NCBI GenBank assembly: GCA_017547085.1
Contig: JAFYQM010000021.1
Coordinates: 1 to 64,000, forward strand
Origin: Oscillibacter sp.
Lineage (GTDB): Bacteria; Bacillota; Clostridia; Oscillospirales; Oscillospiraceae
Direction: 5' to 3'
Length of the DNA: 64,000 bases
Positions 1-8,389 of the stretch are shown piece by piece. A program made the position numbers and the translations under genes. Numbering within the stretch: the stretch's first letter is position 1; each line of letters opens with the position of its first letter. The notes under the pieces are model-generated. The model saw only the letters and a list, made by a program, of their open reading frames with translations, ran no database searches and had not been told where the DNA came from.

Positions 1-332
1 CCAGCAAGGTGCTGATCAACGGTAGTTATATGAAGGACTACTGGGGCGAAGGCAGCGCTCGTGCCCGCAACTGGCAGCGCTACGATATGGGCGGCGCCGC
101 CAAGCTGAGCTTCGAGGAAGGCGTGGACTCCTATGTCCCCTACGCCGGTTCTCTGTCTGACGGCATGGCCACCACGCTGGCTAAGGTGCGCTCTACCATG
201 TGCAACTGCGGCGCACTGAACATTCCCGAGTTGCGTGACAAGGCCAAGCTGACGCTGGTCTCCGCTGTCTCCATCGTGGAAGGCGGCGCCCACGACGTTC
301 TGCTGAAGGACTCCACCGGCGGCAATAAGTAA
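1..332 (+). CDS. guaB: IMP dehydrogenase, C-terminal part (5' end outside window)
   Basis: This is the last ~110 residues of inosine-5'-monophosphate dehydrogenase, which oxidises IMP to XMP with NAD+ in guanine nucleotide synthesis. The open frame runs in from before base 1, so the gene is partial. The visible part holds the flap and C-terminal catalytic segment of the family: a [13 protein letters not shown] stretch, then [15 protein letters not shown], then [14 protein letters not shown] and a VEGGAHDV end, all typical of the roughly 500-residue clostridial form. The stop at 330-332 is followed 12 bases later by a strong terminator. The next genes face the other way, so guaB is the last gene of its transcript. 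The call is secure; only the missing start is unknown. Confidence 0.93.
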   Translation, partial: SKVLINGSYMKDYWGEGSARARNWQRYDMGGAAKLSFEEGVDSYVPYAGSLSDGMATTLAKVRSTMCNCGALNIPELRDKAKLTLVSAVSIVEGGAHDVLLKDSTGGNK

Positions 333-344
333 TTTCCAAAGAAA

Positions 345-378
345 AACCCGCAGTCCAAATGGACTGCGGGTTCTTTTT
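345..378. terminator. Bidirectional intrinsic terminator between guaB and the MgtC-like gene
   Basis: A perfect 12-bp stem (345-356 with 361-372, loop AAAT) is followed by a T-rich tract on the plus strand. An A-rich run on its left gives a T tract on the minus strand. It serves both convergent transcripts. Confidence 0.9.
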
Positions 379-386
379 GCCTTTTA

Positions 387-1079
387 TTACAGCTCTTCCA
401 ACCGGAAAATTCCCTGCACCTTTGAAATCTGCCCCATCAATTCCTGTAGTCTGATCCGCTTATTCAGCCGCACAAACAAAATGGCACTGGCGTGATTGTG
501 CTGACCATCCACAGAACGAGTCAGCTCCATATTCAGGATCTTCACATTCTTTTCCCGCAGCAGCACCAGAATTTCATCCAGACAGGGTTTCTCCTCGTAT
601 TCAATATACAAATGTACTTCCGGCGCCACACTGAGCAGCCAGTATTCCAGACGTGAAAATACCAACTCTGCCAGCAGAATCAACACTGTGGTAAGAATTC
701 CGCCCTCGTAAAATCCTGCCCCCAATGCCAGACCCACAATGGCGGAGGCCCACAATCCCGCCGCCGTAGTCAGGCCTTTGACCTTTTGCCGCCGCGTCAC
801 AACAATGGTTCCCGCGCCGATGAAGCCGATGCCGGCAACGACCTGCGCACCAAGTCGGGCGATATCCGTACTGTAGTGCATCACCTGAAACAGATACTGG
901 CTGGTCAGCATCGTCATCGCTGCACCAAGGCAGATCAGGATATGGGTGCGGAACCCCGCCGGCCGCCGTTTATATTCGCGCTCAATGCCGATCGCACCGC
1001 CGCAAACCGCCGCCAGACAGATCCGCAAACAGATCGAGGCCATGGTAAGCTCCCGCACTCCGTCGAAAACTGCTAACAT
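387..1079 (-). CDS. MgtC/SapB family membrane protein, downstream copy
   Basis: A 230-residue integral membrane protein of the MgtC/SapB family. The first ~145 residues hold the family's hydrophobic segments and signature: IGIEREYKRRPAGFRTH after the first helix, then GAQVVAGIGFIGAGTIV and KGLTTAAGLWASA. The C-terminal ~80 residues form a soluble ACT-like tail. MgtC proteins are linked to growth at low Mg2+ and to modulation of the F-type ATPase, but the function of this copy is not shown. The start is supported by GGGAGG ahead of the ATG. It lies 15 bp downstream of a paralogue in the same orientation and is the last gene before the shared terminator. Confidence 0.88.
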   Translation of the reverse strand: MLAVFDGVRELTMASICLRICLAAVCGGAIGIEREYKRRPAGFRTHILICLGAAMTMLTSQYLFQVMHYSTDIARLGAQVVAGIGFIGAGTIVVTRRQKVKGLTTAAGLWASAIVGLALGAGFYEGGILTTVLILLAELVFSRLEYWLLSVAPEVHLYIEYEEKPCLDEILVLLREKNVKILNMELTRSVDGQHNHASAILFVRLNKRIRLQELMGQISKVQGIFRLEEL

Positions 1080-1094
1080 CGTTCCACACCTCCC

Positions 1095-1820
1095 TTAAAG
1101 CTCTTCAATGATGACAACGCCCTCTGCTTCCGAGATCGCTGCCAGCACCTGCTCGTGGACGCTTCCCTTTTTCATTCGAACAGAAAACACTGCGCTGGGA
1201 CGACTGGCTTCCTCGCCTCTGCCGTGATCTACTTCCACACTGTAAATCTGTGCTCCCAGCCCTTTCAATCTTGCAATGACGCCCCCCAAATGATCCAAGG
1301 AGAGGAACTCCACAAAAATATTCATGTTTCGTGTCCGCTCCACAACGAAGCTCTCAACGAAGGGCAGCAGTTGGATGGATGCCAGAATCAGCAAAAACAC
1401 CGGCAGCACGCACTCATAAAAGCCAGCGCCAATGGCAAGCCCCATGCAGGCAGACGCCCACAGGCCTGCGGCCGTGGTCAGGCCCTTCACTTCCTGTCTG
1501 GACGTCACCAACACCGTTCCGGCGCCAAGAAAGCCGACACCGTTGATGACCTGTGCTCCCAGACGGCTGACATCTGTCTGCACGCCCAGTGCCTGCGCCA
1601 GTTCCCCCCATGCCGAATGCAGCATGGTGTAGTTGTACTGGCCAATCAGCATGGTGAGAGCCGCACCAAGGCACACCAGCATATAGGTGCGAAACCCCGC
1701 GGGCCGCCGCTTTCGCCCCCGCTCCAGCCCAATAAAGCCGCCCAGCATGGCAGCCAGCACCAGCCGAAGCACCAGAGATGTCATATTCAATTCCCGCAAA
1801 TACGCGAAAGTCTGTGTCAT
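1095..1820 (-). CDS. MgtC/SapB family membrane protein, upstream copy
   Basis: A 241-residue paralogue of the following gene, sharing IGLERGRKRRPAGFRTY, GAQVINGVGFLGAGTVLVT and KGLTTAAGLWASA. It has an insertion of about 11 residues in the loop before the GAQV helix and a different C-terminal domain. The GGGGG ribosome site and AACG-ATG start context resemble those of the second copy, which suggests local duplication followed by divergence. It is probably co-transcribed with the downstream copy. The 57-bp gap to the gene above could hold a weak promoter, but I see no convincing one. Family membership is clear; transported or sensed ligand is not. Confidence 0.88.
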   Translation of the reverse strand: MTQTFAYLRELNMTSLVLRLVLAAMLGGFIGLERGRKRRPAGFRTYMLVCLGAALTMLIGQYNYTMLHSAWGELAQALGVQTDVSRLGAQVINGVGFLGAGTVLVTSRQEVKGLTTAAGLWASACMGLAIGAGFYECVLPVFLLILASIQLLPFVESFVVERTRNMNIFVEFLSLDHLGGVIARLKGLGAQIYSVEVDHGRGEEASRPSAVFSVRMKKGSVHEQVLAAISEAEGVVIIEEL

Positions 1821-1877
1821 CGTTCAGCCCCCTTTGGTATATGATATTCTTCTATCACAAGCCAAATTGCTTGTATT

Positions 1878-2318
1878 TCAGATACGCTTTTCCTCTCTTG
1901 CATTTATTTTGCGCCGAAAAAGTTTTGCAAGTGCACAAACGCCCGCCCCCAGCGCAGCCGCAGCCAGATAAAAGAGGTCATAGTCGCCGATCAGGCTCAA
2001 CAGGCCATAAAGCGGTGTGACAGTCAGTCCTGACAAAATCAGCGCAGGGAGTGTCAATCCAGCACTGCCCAATGTCCGCACCAGAAGACCCAACAGACTT
2101 CCAGCCGCCATTGCAGCCCCCATGATCATAGTCAGCCGCATCAAACGTCTACTGCCGCGGCCAAAAATCAGGCAACCGATCCACACAGCCCCATAGAGGG
2201 CAGACGTTGTAACCTGCGGCCATCCTACAGGATAGGACCACGCAAAATAGCCTACATTCACAGCAAAGGCTGCCGCATAACTAACCAGTAAAAGGCCGGA
2301 CATCCACCAACGTTTCAT
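1878..2318 (-). CDS. Hypothetical four-helix membrane protein
   Basis: A 146-residue, strongly hydrophobic protein with about four predicted membrane segments (roughly residues 6-26, 38-54, 62-84 and 88-130) and a basic C-terminal tail. I do not recognise a family. The start has an AAGGAGG site five bases ahead. It begins 10 bp after the stop of the PstS-like gene, so it is almost surely translated from the same transcript as that gene and its regulator. A role in the same sensing or uptake unit is inference from position only. Confidence 0.7.
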   Translation of the reverse strand: MKRWWMSGLLLVSYAAAFAVNVGYFAWSYPVGWPQVTTSALYGAVWIGCLIFGRGSRRLMRLTMIMGAAMAAGSLLGLLVRTLGSAGLTLPALILSGLTVTPLYGLLSLIGDYDLFYLAAAALGAGVCALAKLFRRKINAREEKRI

Positions 2319-2328
2319 GGGCTCCTCC

Positions 2329-3543
2329 TTACTTCAGCGCAACATATCCTGTTTCTTCAATGATCCACTGTCCCTGTTCGGACAGGATCCACTCCAAAAA
2401 AGCAGCCATGGTCTCATTGGTTTCCTGCGGCGCCGGTTCACCGATGGGAGATGCTGTGACGGCGTAGAACTCCGATGCAATGGGATAGCTGTTATCCCGA
2501 ATGGTCTCCTTGGTGGGCTCCACGCCGTTCAGCGCCAGCAGGTGGATATCCCCGCTCTGCACCATTTCCGTGGCATAATACCGGAAGGAAAATCCGATAG
2601 CATTGCTGTGGTTGCGATAGCTGGCAACTTCCCGGATGATGCCGCCCATACCCGCAATGCGCTCCTCTTCCTCCGGTTCCATGAGAGGCAGCCCTTTCAT
2701 CAGCTTTTGAAGGGATGTCTGGCTGCCGCTGTTTTCCGCCCGCTGGAAGGGGCGGATCTTCTGAAATCTGCCGCCAAGGTGTTTCCAGTTGGTGATCTCG
2801 CCGGTGTAGATCCCCTGAATCTGCTCCACCGTCAGGCTCTTCACCGGGTTTTTGCTGTTGACGAAAAAGACAAAGGCCTCCCGTCCAATGGGGGTCAAAT
2901 GAAGTTCTACACCGTTTTCCTCCGCCGCTTTCAGCTGGGCTTCCGAGGGCCCCGCCGCAAAAATCATATTCCGCTCGCCATGGATCAGCTTGCGGTAGGC
3001 CTCCGATGTGCCGTTGCATTCCACGGTACTGTGGAACGGAGAATAATCCTGCCGCGGGAACGTTGCCTCCACAAAGGCCGCATACACGGGATACAACGCC
3101 GTGGCACCGTCCAGCCGCAGCTTCCACGGGTTATCCAGAAAGAATGTCGCTTCCTCCTCCAGATGCACCAGCTTGCTTTCCGCAAGTTTCCCATCCTGTT
3201 TGCGGAACGGCTGGTATTCCTGCACCAGCAAACTGCGGTCATCCACCGTGGGCAGCGTATCTGTATAAATACCGTGCAGGATGTGACAAAGAGACAGCAC
3301 GCAGACCAGCAGAAAGGCACGGCCTGCCCATTTCCGCATTCCCGGTTTCAGAAGACCGGTACAAACAAGAAGCAGCGCCAGTGTTCCCGCGATACCTACC
3401 ACTGGGATCACGCGGGTCACATACAGGGGAAACATGCCGAAATTGCCCAGCAGATACAGAAAAAAGGCGCCTCCACCGCAGAGGATGGTAATCCCGGCCA
3501 CAATAAAAATGGTGTCGATCACCCGTCTGATCGTTTCTTTCAT
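2329..3543 (-). CDS. Membrane-anchored PstS-like substrate-binding protein
   Basis: A 404-residue protein with three hydrophobic segments in the first ~95 residues, followed by a type-2 periplasmic-binding-protein fold like that of phosphate-binding PstS. The clearest part is the LTVEQIQGIYTGEITNWKHLGG segment near residue 240 and the RAENSGSQ segment that in PstS contacts the anion. A normal PstS is a lipoprotein; this one has a multi-pass anchor and there is no PstCAB permease next to it. Its ATG overlaps the stop of the HTH gene by four bases (ATGA), implying translational coupling. It could be a sensor of phosphate or another oxyanion rather than a transporter part; that is inference. Confidence 0.78.
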   Translation of the reverse strand: MKETIRRVIDTIFIVAGITILCGGGAFFLYLLGNFGMFPLYVTRVIPVVGIAGTLALLLVCTGLLKPGMRKWAGRAFLLVCVLSLCHILHGIYTDTLPTVDDRSLLVQEYQPFRKQDGKLAESKLVHLEEEATFFLDNPWKLRLDGATALYPVYAAFVEATFPRQDYSPFHSTVECNGTSEAYRKLIHGERNMIFAAGPSEAQLKAAEENGVELHLTPIGREAFVFFVNSKNPVKSLTVEQIQGIYTGEITNWKHLGGRFQKIRPFQRAENSGSQTSLQKLMKGLPLMEPEEEERIAGMGGIIREVASYRNHSNAIGFSFRYYATEMVQSGDIHLLALNGVEPTKETIRDNSYPIASEFYAVTASPIGEPAPQETNETMAAFLEWILSEQGQWIIEETGYVALK

Positions 3544-3995
3544 GCATCTCCCTCCAGTTCCGCAAGATGCTGCCGTACCTCCTCCAGATCAAAGGAGGAG
3601 CAGACGCGGCCATCTTCGCTGTCCAGTGCCCGATAATGCTGAGAGATAATGTTTTGCTGAATTTTATAAGCCCCTACGGTCTCCACGAAGCGCCACCAGA
3701 CCTTGCCGCCCATGGTGGGGGGGTAGGTAGGTTTTGTATCCTGAAATGCCAGTGCACGGACCATGTCACTGGCTTCTCCCCCCAACAATCCGGACAGCAT
3801 CCGGCTGTCTGAAAACAGGGTGCAAAGAGCCACCGCCCCCATCCATCCGAGAGATGCGCGTCCTTTTTCGATCTCCACCAGCGTCTTTTTGGAGATGCCC
3901 AGCACTTTCGCCATAGTTTCCTGCGTAAACCCATATTCCGTGCGAACCAGTTTGACCTGATGGTCCAATTCCGCTACAAAGCGTTCTTTCGTCAT
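3540..3995 (-). CDS. XRE-type helix-turn-helix transcriptional regulator
   Basis: A 151-residue DNA-binding protein. Residues ~8-60 form a lambda-repressor-type HTH (VRTEYGFTQETMAKVLGISKKTLVEIEKG). The C-terminal ~90 residues match no domain I know. The ATG at 3995 is chosen because GGAGGGGG precedes it; an in-frame ATG 126 bp further out would lie upstream of the promoter found here. The promoter contains a TTGACA box and overlaps an inverted repeat, so autoregulation is likely. It is the first gene of an operon with the PstS-like and small membrane proteins. Confidence 0.85.
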   Translation of the reverse strand: MTKERFVAELDHQVKLVRTEYGFTQETMAKVLGISKKTLVEIEKGRASLGWMGAVALCTLFSDSRMLSGLLGGEASDMVRALAFQDTKPTYPPTMGGKVWWRFVETVGAYKIQQNIISQHYRALDSEDGRVCSSFDLEEVRQHLAELEGDA

Positions 3996-4014
3996 GCTTC
4001 CCCCTCCATTCTTT

Positions 4015-4040
4015 AGTGTAATTTTACATTTTTTTACACT
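4015..4040. promoter_or_regulatory. Candidate operator dyad overlapping the HTH promoter
   Basis: AGTGTAA (4015-4021) and TTACACT (4034-4040) are perfect inverted repeats separated by 12 bases. They cover the -10 box and the spacer. This is the expected layout for autorepression by the HTH protein encoded just downstream; the pairing of protein and site is inference. Confidence 0.5.
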
Positions 4041-4049
4041 TTTTGTCAA
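4021..4049 (-). promoter_or_regulatory. Near-consensus promoter for the HTH operon
   Basis: Read on the minus strand: TTGACA (4044-4049), a 17-base spacer, then TAAAAT (4021-4026). This is one of the best sigma-A-type promoters in the window and places the start of transcription about 20 bases ahead of the HTH start codon. Confidence 0.8.
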
Positions 4050-4158
4050 CTCCGCTTCTAGCGTCAGAAAATTCCCCAACTGTTTGGGATTCCAATCCCG
4101 CTTTCCTGTCGTTTTAAACAAACTTCACCGCATTTCATCTTCAAATTGCACAAAAAGC

Positions 4159-4187
4159 TTGTTCTTTTATTAAAAACACCCTATAAT
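4159..4187 (+). promoter_or_regulatory. Promoter for the ribokinase gene
   Basis: TTGTTC (4159-4164), a 17-base spacer and a perfect TATAAT (4182-4187), about 40 bases ahead of the start codon at 4227. It is divergent from the HTH promoter. Confidence 0.75.
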
Positions 4188-4226
4188 TATTTTGTTATTT
4201 TGATACAAAACAGGAGTCCCTGAATC

Positions 4227-5228
4227 ATGCAGAATCGTCCTCGTATTTTAGTAGTCGGCAGCTTTGTCATGGATCTGATCGCCACCACAGAGCGTATTCC
4301 CCCTTCCGGTCAGACCCTTTACGGCAAAGAGTTTCATATGGCTCCCGGCGGCAAAGGCGCCAATCAGGCTGTGCAGTGCGCACGTCTGGGTGCAGACGTC
4401 ACCATGATGGGCTGTGTGGGTGATGATATTTTTGGCACCATGCTGCTGGATACACCCCGGGCTGCCGGTGTGGATATCAGCCATGTGGTGGTGCGGAAAG
4501 GCATCGCCTCCGGCATCGGCCATGTAACGCTGGAGGTCACGGAACATACCGCCCAGAACCGGATCGTGGTCATTCCCGGTGCCAACCGGACGCTGACCAT
4601 GGAAGAAGTCTTCTGGATTCACGAGGAAATTGCCTCCTATGACATAGTCCTGCTGCAGCTGGAAATTCCGCTGGAGGTCAATTTAGCCGTCGCCCGCTGG
4701 GCCAAGGAAGCCGGTGTGCCGGTGATGCTGAATCCCGCTCCCGCTACTGAGCTGAGTGACGAGCTACTGGAACTGGTCACCTATCTGACGCCCAACGAGC
4801 AGGAAGCCTCCATGGAAACCCATCTGCCGCTTCGCGTAGATGCAAACAACCGGCCCGACCATGATGACCTGCTTCAAATTGCAGCCGCTCTTCGCGAAAA
4901 GGGCGTTGAGCACACGATCATCACCCTTGGCGGCAGCGGCTCCGCCGTGGTGGAAACCGATTCCATCCGCTATGTTCCCTGTGTTCACATGGAGCATGTG
5001 GCCGACCCTACTGCCGCAGGTGACTCCTTTGTGGGTGCGCTGTCTGTGGCACTCTCTGTCGGCATGACGCAGGAGCAGGCACTGGCCTTTGCCAGCCACA
5101 CTGCCGCCATCACGGTCTCCCGTATGGGTGCCATGCCCTCTCTCCCTCTGCTGCAGGAGGTCATCTCTCTACTGCAGGAGCGCAAATGCACGGAAGTTCC
5201 CCTCTCCGCGCTGGAAGCTCTGCAATAA
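4227..5228 (+). CDS. rbsK: Ribokinase (PfkB family sugar kinase)
   Basis: A 333-residue PfkB-family kinase that would phosphorylate D-ribose to ribose-5-phosphate for the pentose phosphate and nucleotide pools. The first PfkB signature is visible as MAPGGKGANQAVQCARLG near residues 38-55. The second, catalytic one is DPTAAGDSFVGAL near 254-266, where the aspartate of AAGD is the usual base. Length and both motifs fit RbsK better than fructokinase, but substrate cannot be fixed by sequence alone. It has its own promoter and terminator and no ribose transporter beside it, so it is a single-gene unit, perhaps for ribose from nucleoside salvage. A CAGGAG site precedes the start. Confidence 0.88.
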   Translation: MQNRPRILVVGSFVMDLIATTERIPPSGQTLYGKEFHMAPGGKGANQAVQCARLGADVTMMGCVGDDIFGTMLLDTPRAAGVDISHVVVRKGIASGIGHVTLEVTEHTAQNRIVVIPGANRTLTMEEVFWIHEEIASYDIVLLQLEIPLEVNLAVARWAKEAGVPVMLNPAPATELSDELLELVTYLTPNEQEASMETHLPLRVDANNRPDHDDLLQIAAALREKGVEHTIITLGGSGSAVVETDSIRYVPCVHMEHVADPTAAGDSFVGALSVALSVGMTQEQALAFASHTAAITVSRMGAMPSLPLLQEVISLLQERKCTEVPLSALEALQ

Positions 5229-5236
5229 AGCAAGAA

Positions 5237-5273
5237 AATCCCGACTCTCTACCGAGAGTCGGGATTCTTTTTT
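5237..5273. terminator. Bidirectional terminator between rbsK and the M18 peptidase
   Basis: A 13-bp perfect stem (5237-5249 with 5254-5266, loop TACC) is followed by CTTTTTTG on the plus strand and preceded by AAGAAAA, which is the T tract on the minus strand. It separates two convergent transcripts. Confidence 0.9.
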
Positions 5274-5277
5274 GTAA

Positions 5278-6681
5278 TCAGTTCTCTGCCAAATAGACTG
5301 CCCGCATACCCTTGTAGGTCTCATAGCAATCCAGCTTTGCCACCACCTCAAAGGGGGCATGCATGCTCAACACCGGAACACCGGCATCCAGCGTGCTGAT
5401 ATTACGGTTCGCCATATACATCGCCACCGTACCGCCGCCGCCGGCATCCACCTTGCCCAGTTCCACGATCTGCCAAAATACATCCGCGTCGTCGAACAGT
5501 CGGCGGACATAGGCCACAGTCTCCGCATCGGCATCGGAGGCACCGGACTTACCACGGGCACCGGTGTACTTGCACAGGCCAACACCGTAGTTCAGGAAAG
5601 CGGCATTCCGCTTTTCGTAAACCTCGGCATAGTCGGGATCATACGCAGCCGTCACATCAGCACTGAGGCAGAAGGACTTCTCAAAACACACGCGAACAGG
5701 CACGCCCTGTGCATCGCACAGGTCCTCCATAAAGGTGTCAAAGGCGGCAGACTGCATACCCGTCACACCATCGGAGCCGATTTCCTCCTTATCTGCCAAC
5801 ACACATACCGCTGTCTTGGCAGGTGTCTCCTCCAGATCCAGCAGGGCCTTCAGCGCCGCATAGCTGCACACGCGGTCATCGTGGCCGTAGGCACCGATCA
5901 TGGAACGGTCCAGTCCGATATCACAGGCGTTCATAGCAGGAACGGCTTCCAGTTCCGCAGAGGTGAAATCGTCCTCTGTGATGCCGTACTTCTCATGCAG
6001 CAGCTGCATCACGGCCAGCTTCACCCGGCTGGTATCCTCCTCATCACCGATGGGGCGGCTGCCCAGCAGCAGGTTCAGCGTCTCACCGGGAATGGCCACG
6101 CCCAGCGGTTTCTTGGCCTGTTCCTGTCCCAGATGGGGCAGCAGGTCAGTGATCACCAGACGGGGATCGCCTGCGTCCGCACCGATATTCACCGTCACGG
6201 ACCTACCATCCTTCAGGGCCACCACACCGTGCAGTTCCAGCGGCACCGTCACCCACTGGTACTTGCGGATGCCGCCATAATAGTGCGTCTTGAAATAGGC
6301 CAGTTCGCTGTCCTCGTACAGAGGATTGGGCTTTAAATCCAGGCGAGGCGCATCAATGTGGGCAGCGGCGATCTGTGCGCCCTCGGACAGAGGCTTGCGG
6401 CCAATATGAGCCAGCATCACCGCCTTACCACGGTTGCAGACATACAGTTTGTCGCCGATTTTGACCTCCATACCCCGCACATAGGGGCGGTATCCCTTCG
6501 CCTCTGCCAGACGAATGCTCTCAGCAGCGCAGAGCCGCTCAGTCTTGCCCGCGTCCAGATAAGCCATATAGCCAGTACAGTAAGCATCCACCAACGGCAG
6601 TTCGGCTGCGTTCAGGCGGTCATAGCCGTTCTTCTTGGCAGAAAACAGTTTCTTTTTCAGGTCCTTGATTTCTTCAGACAT
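5278..6681 (-). CDS. M18 family aminopeptidase
   Basis: A 467-residue cytosolic metallo-aminopeptidase of family M18 (aspartyl aminopeptidase / aminopeptidase I type), which removes N-terminal residues from peptides using two metal ions. Visible metal-ligand and catalytic segments are AAHIDAPRLDLKP (His and Asp, ~residue 90), DKEEIGSDGVTGM (Glu pair, ~310) and SMHAPFE (His, ~440). The start at 6681 has GGAGGAAG at good distance; an ATG 15 bp upstream lies before that site and is rejected. It begins 16 bp after the Sua5-CoaE stop and is the last gene of the long ddl operon. The exact residue preference is not predictable. Confidence 0.9.
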   Translation of the reverse strand: MSEEIKDLKKKLFSAKKNGYDRLNAAELPLVDAYCTGYMAYLDAGKTERLCAAESIRLAEAKGYRPYVRGMEVKIGDKLYVCNRGKAVMLAHIGRKPLSEGAQIAAAHIDAPRLDLKPNPLYEDSELAYFKTHYYGGIRKYQWVTVPLELHGVVALKDGRSVTVNIGADAGDPRLVITDLLPHLGQEQAKKPLGVAIPGETLNLLLGSRPIGDEEDTSRVKLAVMQLLHEKYGITEDDFTSAELEAVPAMNACDIGLDRSMIGAYGHDDRVCSYAALKALLDLEETPAKTAVCVLADKEEIGSDGVTGMQSAAFDTFMEDLCDAQGVPVRVCFEKSFCLSADVTAAYDPDYAEVYEKRNAAFLNYGVGLCKYTGARGKSGASDADAETVAYVRRLFDDADVFWQIVELGKVDAGGGGTVAMYMANRNISTLDAGVPVLSMHAPFEVVAKLDCYETYKGMRAVYLAEN

Positions 6682-6697
6682 GGGTTCTTCCTCCATT

Positions 6698-8368
6698 TTA
6701 CACGATCTTCCCGCGTTTCTCCTGCCGAATCGTATCCAGCAGTTTCTCGAAGAAAATGTGAGCTTCCTTCCGGAAGGTCTCCGGCAGTTCACTGCCGTTA
6801 TTCAACTCGCAATCACATTTACTGCGGTAATATTCATCCGAATTCTGGGCCGAGATCCGCAGGCGGGCATACTGCTCTGTGATATTGTCCCGCGCCATGA
6901 TACGGCGTACCCGCAATTCCGTAGGTGCCGTCACTGCCACCGTGCGGTCGCACAGGCGGTCCAGCCCACTTTCCAGCAGATTGATGGCGTCAATGGCAAA
7001 AAGGTCTGCATCCATAGCAGCCACCCGCCGCTCTACCTCAGGGGGCAGATAGGTGTATACGATCTGGTTCAATTTCTCCAGCCGGTCTTTTCTGGAAAAG
7101 ACCTCCTGTCCCAGCTTCTGCCGGTTCAGCTTGCCGTCTGCTTGGAATACACCGGGGAATGCCGCGTTGATGGCATTGCGCATGTTCTCGTCTTCCGCCA
7201 GCATCTGATGGTAGACTTTGTCGCAGTCGATGACGACACCGCCCAATTCCTCGAGCACTTCCAGCGCCGTGGATTTCCCCGCGCCGGTACAACCGGTGAT
7301 GCCAAGCACCACGCGCATCCGGTCTGCCTCGATCACATGGAATCCGGCAGCCTTTTTCAGGCGATTGCCGACCGCCAGACCCAATCCATGCTCATCGGGA
7401 CACTGGGCGTAAATCTCTTTGACCTCGCTGTTATCAAAAGAGCGCAGAGCCTCAAACACCCGCTGGGCCTGCGTCAGCTTGTCGCTGCTGTGGCCAATGC
7501 ACTGCACCGTCTGTTCCGGGAACAGGTGGGCGAATTCGTCAAAGCAGATCACACCGTCACCGAGATGCACCCGCGCCGCAATCTCCTGCGCGGAGGCCTT
7601 CGGCGCACCGGTCACCACCGTGACAGGGGCCTTGGGCGCATAGTGGCGGTATTTCATGCCGGGTGCACGGGGCTGTTCACCCTCCTTCATGGAACGGGTC
7701 ACCGCCGCATCCACATCGATATGTCCGATCAGCTGCTCCAGTGCCTCTAAAGACAGTCCGCCGGGCCGCAGCAAACGGGGCGGCGTTACCGTCAGATCCA
7801 GAATCGTGGACTCCACGCCTACGCTGCAGCTTCCGCCGTCCACCACACCGTCGATCTTCCCATTCATATCCTCCAGCACATCCTGTGCGCTGGTACAGCT
7901 GGGGCGGCCAGACGCATTGGCGCTGGGTGCCGCAATCGGCACCCCTGCCTCACGAATGATGGCCAGCGTCACCGGATGGTTGGGACAGCGAACGCCCACT
8001 GTATCCAGTCCCGCCGTGGTCTCATCCGGCACGATGGGCTTGCGCTTGAGGATCATGGTTAGAGGACCCGGCCAGAACTTCCGCGCCAGCACATAGGCGA
8101 TGGGCGGAATGTCTGCACAATAGCGGGGCAGCCACTGTGCGCCGGACAGGTGCAGGATCAGGGGATTGTCCTGCGGACGGCCCTTAGCCTGAAAAATCCG
8201 ATTGACTGCCTCGCTGTCCAGACCATTGGCTCCCAGACCGTAGACGGTCTCTGTGGGGATACCGACCAGTCCCCCCTCCCGCAGGATCTTGGCAGCGGCA
8301 GAGATCTTCTCCTCCACTTCCCGCTGCTGTCCCTTAATATTTCGCAGGTCATAATATATCGTCTGCAT
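6698..8368 (-). CDS. sua5-coaE: Fused threonylcarbamoyl-AMP synthase and dephospho-CoA kinase
   Basis: One 556-residue reading frame joins two enzymes. Residues ~1-345 are a full Sua5 protein: the YrdC fold (GIPTETVYGLGANG, KGRPQDNPL, PSANASGRPS) and the C-terminal Sua5 domain. It makes threonylcarbamoyl-AMP for the t6A37 tRNA modification. Residues ~351-556 are CoaE, the last step of coenzyme A synthesis, with a P-loop GCTGAGKS at ~358-366 and DCDKVYHQML after it. No stop or frame change lies between them. An internal ATG at 7318, preceded by GAGG eight bases away, begins the CoaE part exactly, so free CoaE may also be made. Each half is clear; whether the fusion is obligatory is not. Confidence 0.92.
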   Translation of the reverse strand: MQTIYYDLRNIKGQQREVEEKISAAAKILREGGLVGIPTETVYGLGANGLDSEAVNRIFQAKGRPQDNPLILHLSGAQWLPRYCADIPPIAYVLARKFWPGPLTMILKRKPIVPDETTAGLDTVGVRCPNHPVTLAIIREAGVPIAAPSANASGRPSCTSAQDVLEDMNGKIDGVVDGGSCSVGVESTILDLTVTPPRLLRPGGLSLEALEQLIGHIDVDAAVTRSMKEGEQPRAPGMKYRHYAPKAPVTVVTGAPKASAQEIAARVHLGDGVICFDEFAHLFPEQTVQCIGHSSDKLTQAQRVFEALRSFDNSEVKEIYAQCPDEHGLGLAVGNRLKKAAGFHVIEADRMRVVLGITGCTGAGKSTALEVLEELGGVVIDCDKVYHQMLAEDENMRNAINAAFPGVFQADGKLNRQKLGQEVFSRKDRLEKLNQIVYTYLPPEVERRVAAMDADLFAIDAINLLESGLDRLCDRTVAVTAPTELRVRRIMARDNITEQYARLRISAQNSDEYYRSKCDCELNNGSELPETFRKEAHIFFEKLLDTIRQEKRGKIV

Positions 8369-8389
8369 ATTCTTCGCCTCTGTTTCTCT

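Noticed and set aside
2317..3636. 439-codon plus-strand frame
   Set aside because: Antisense of the PstS-like gene; composition rich in Arg/His/Gln and no motif.
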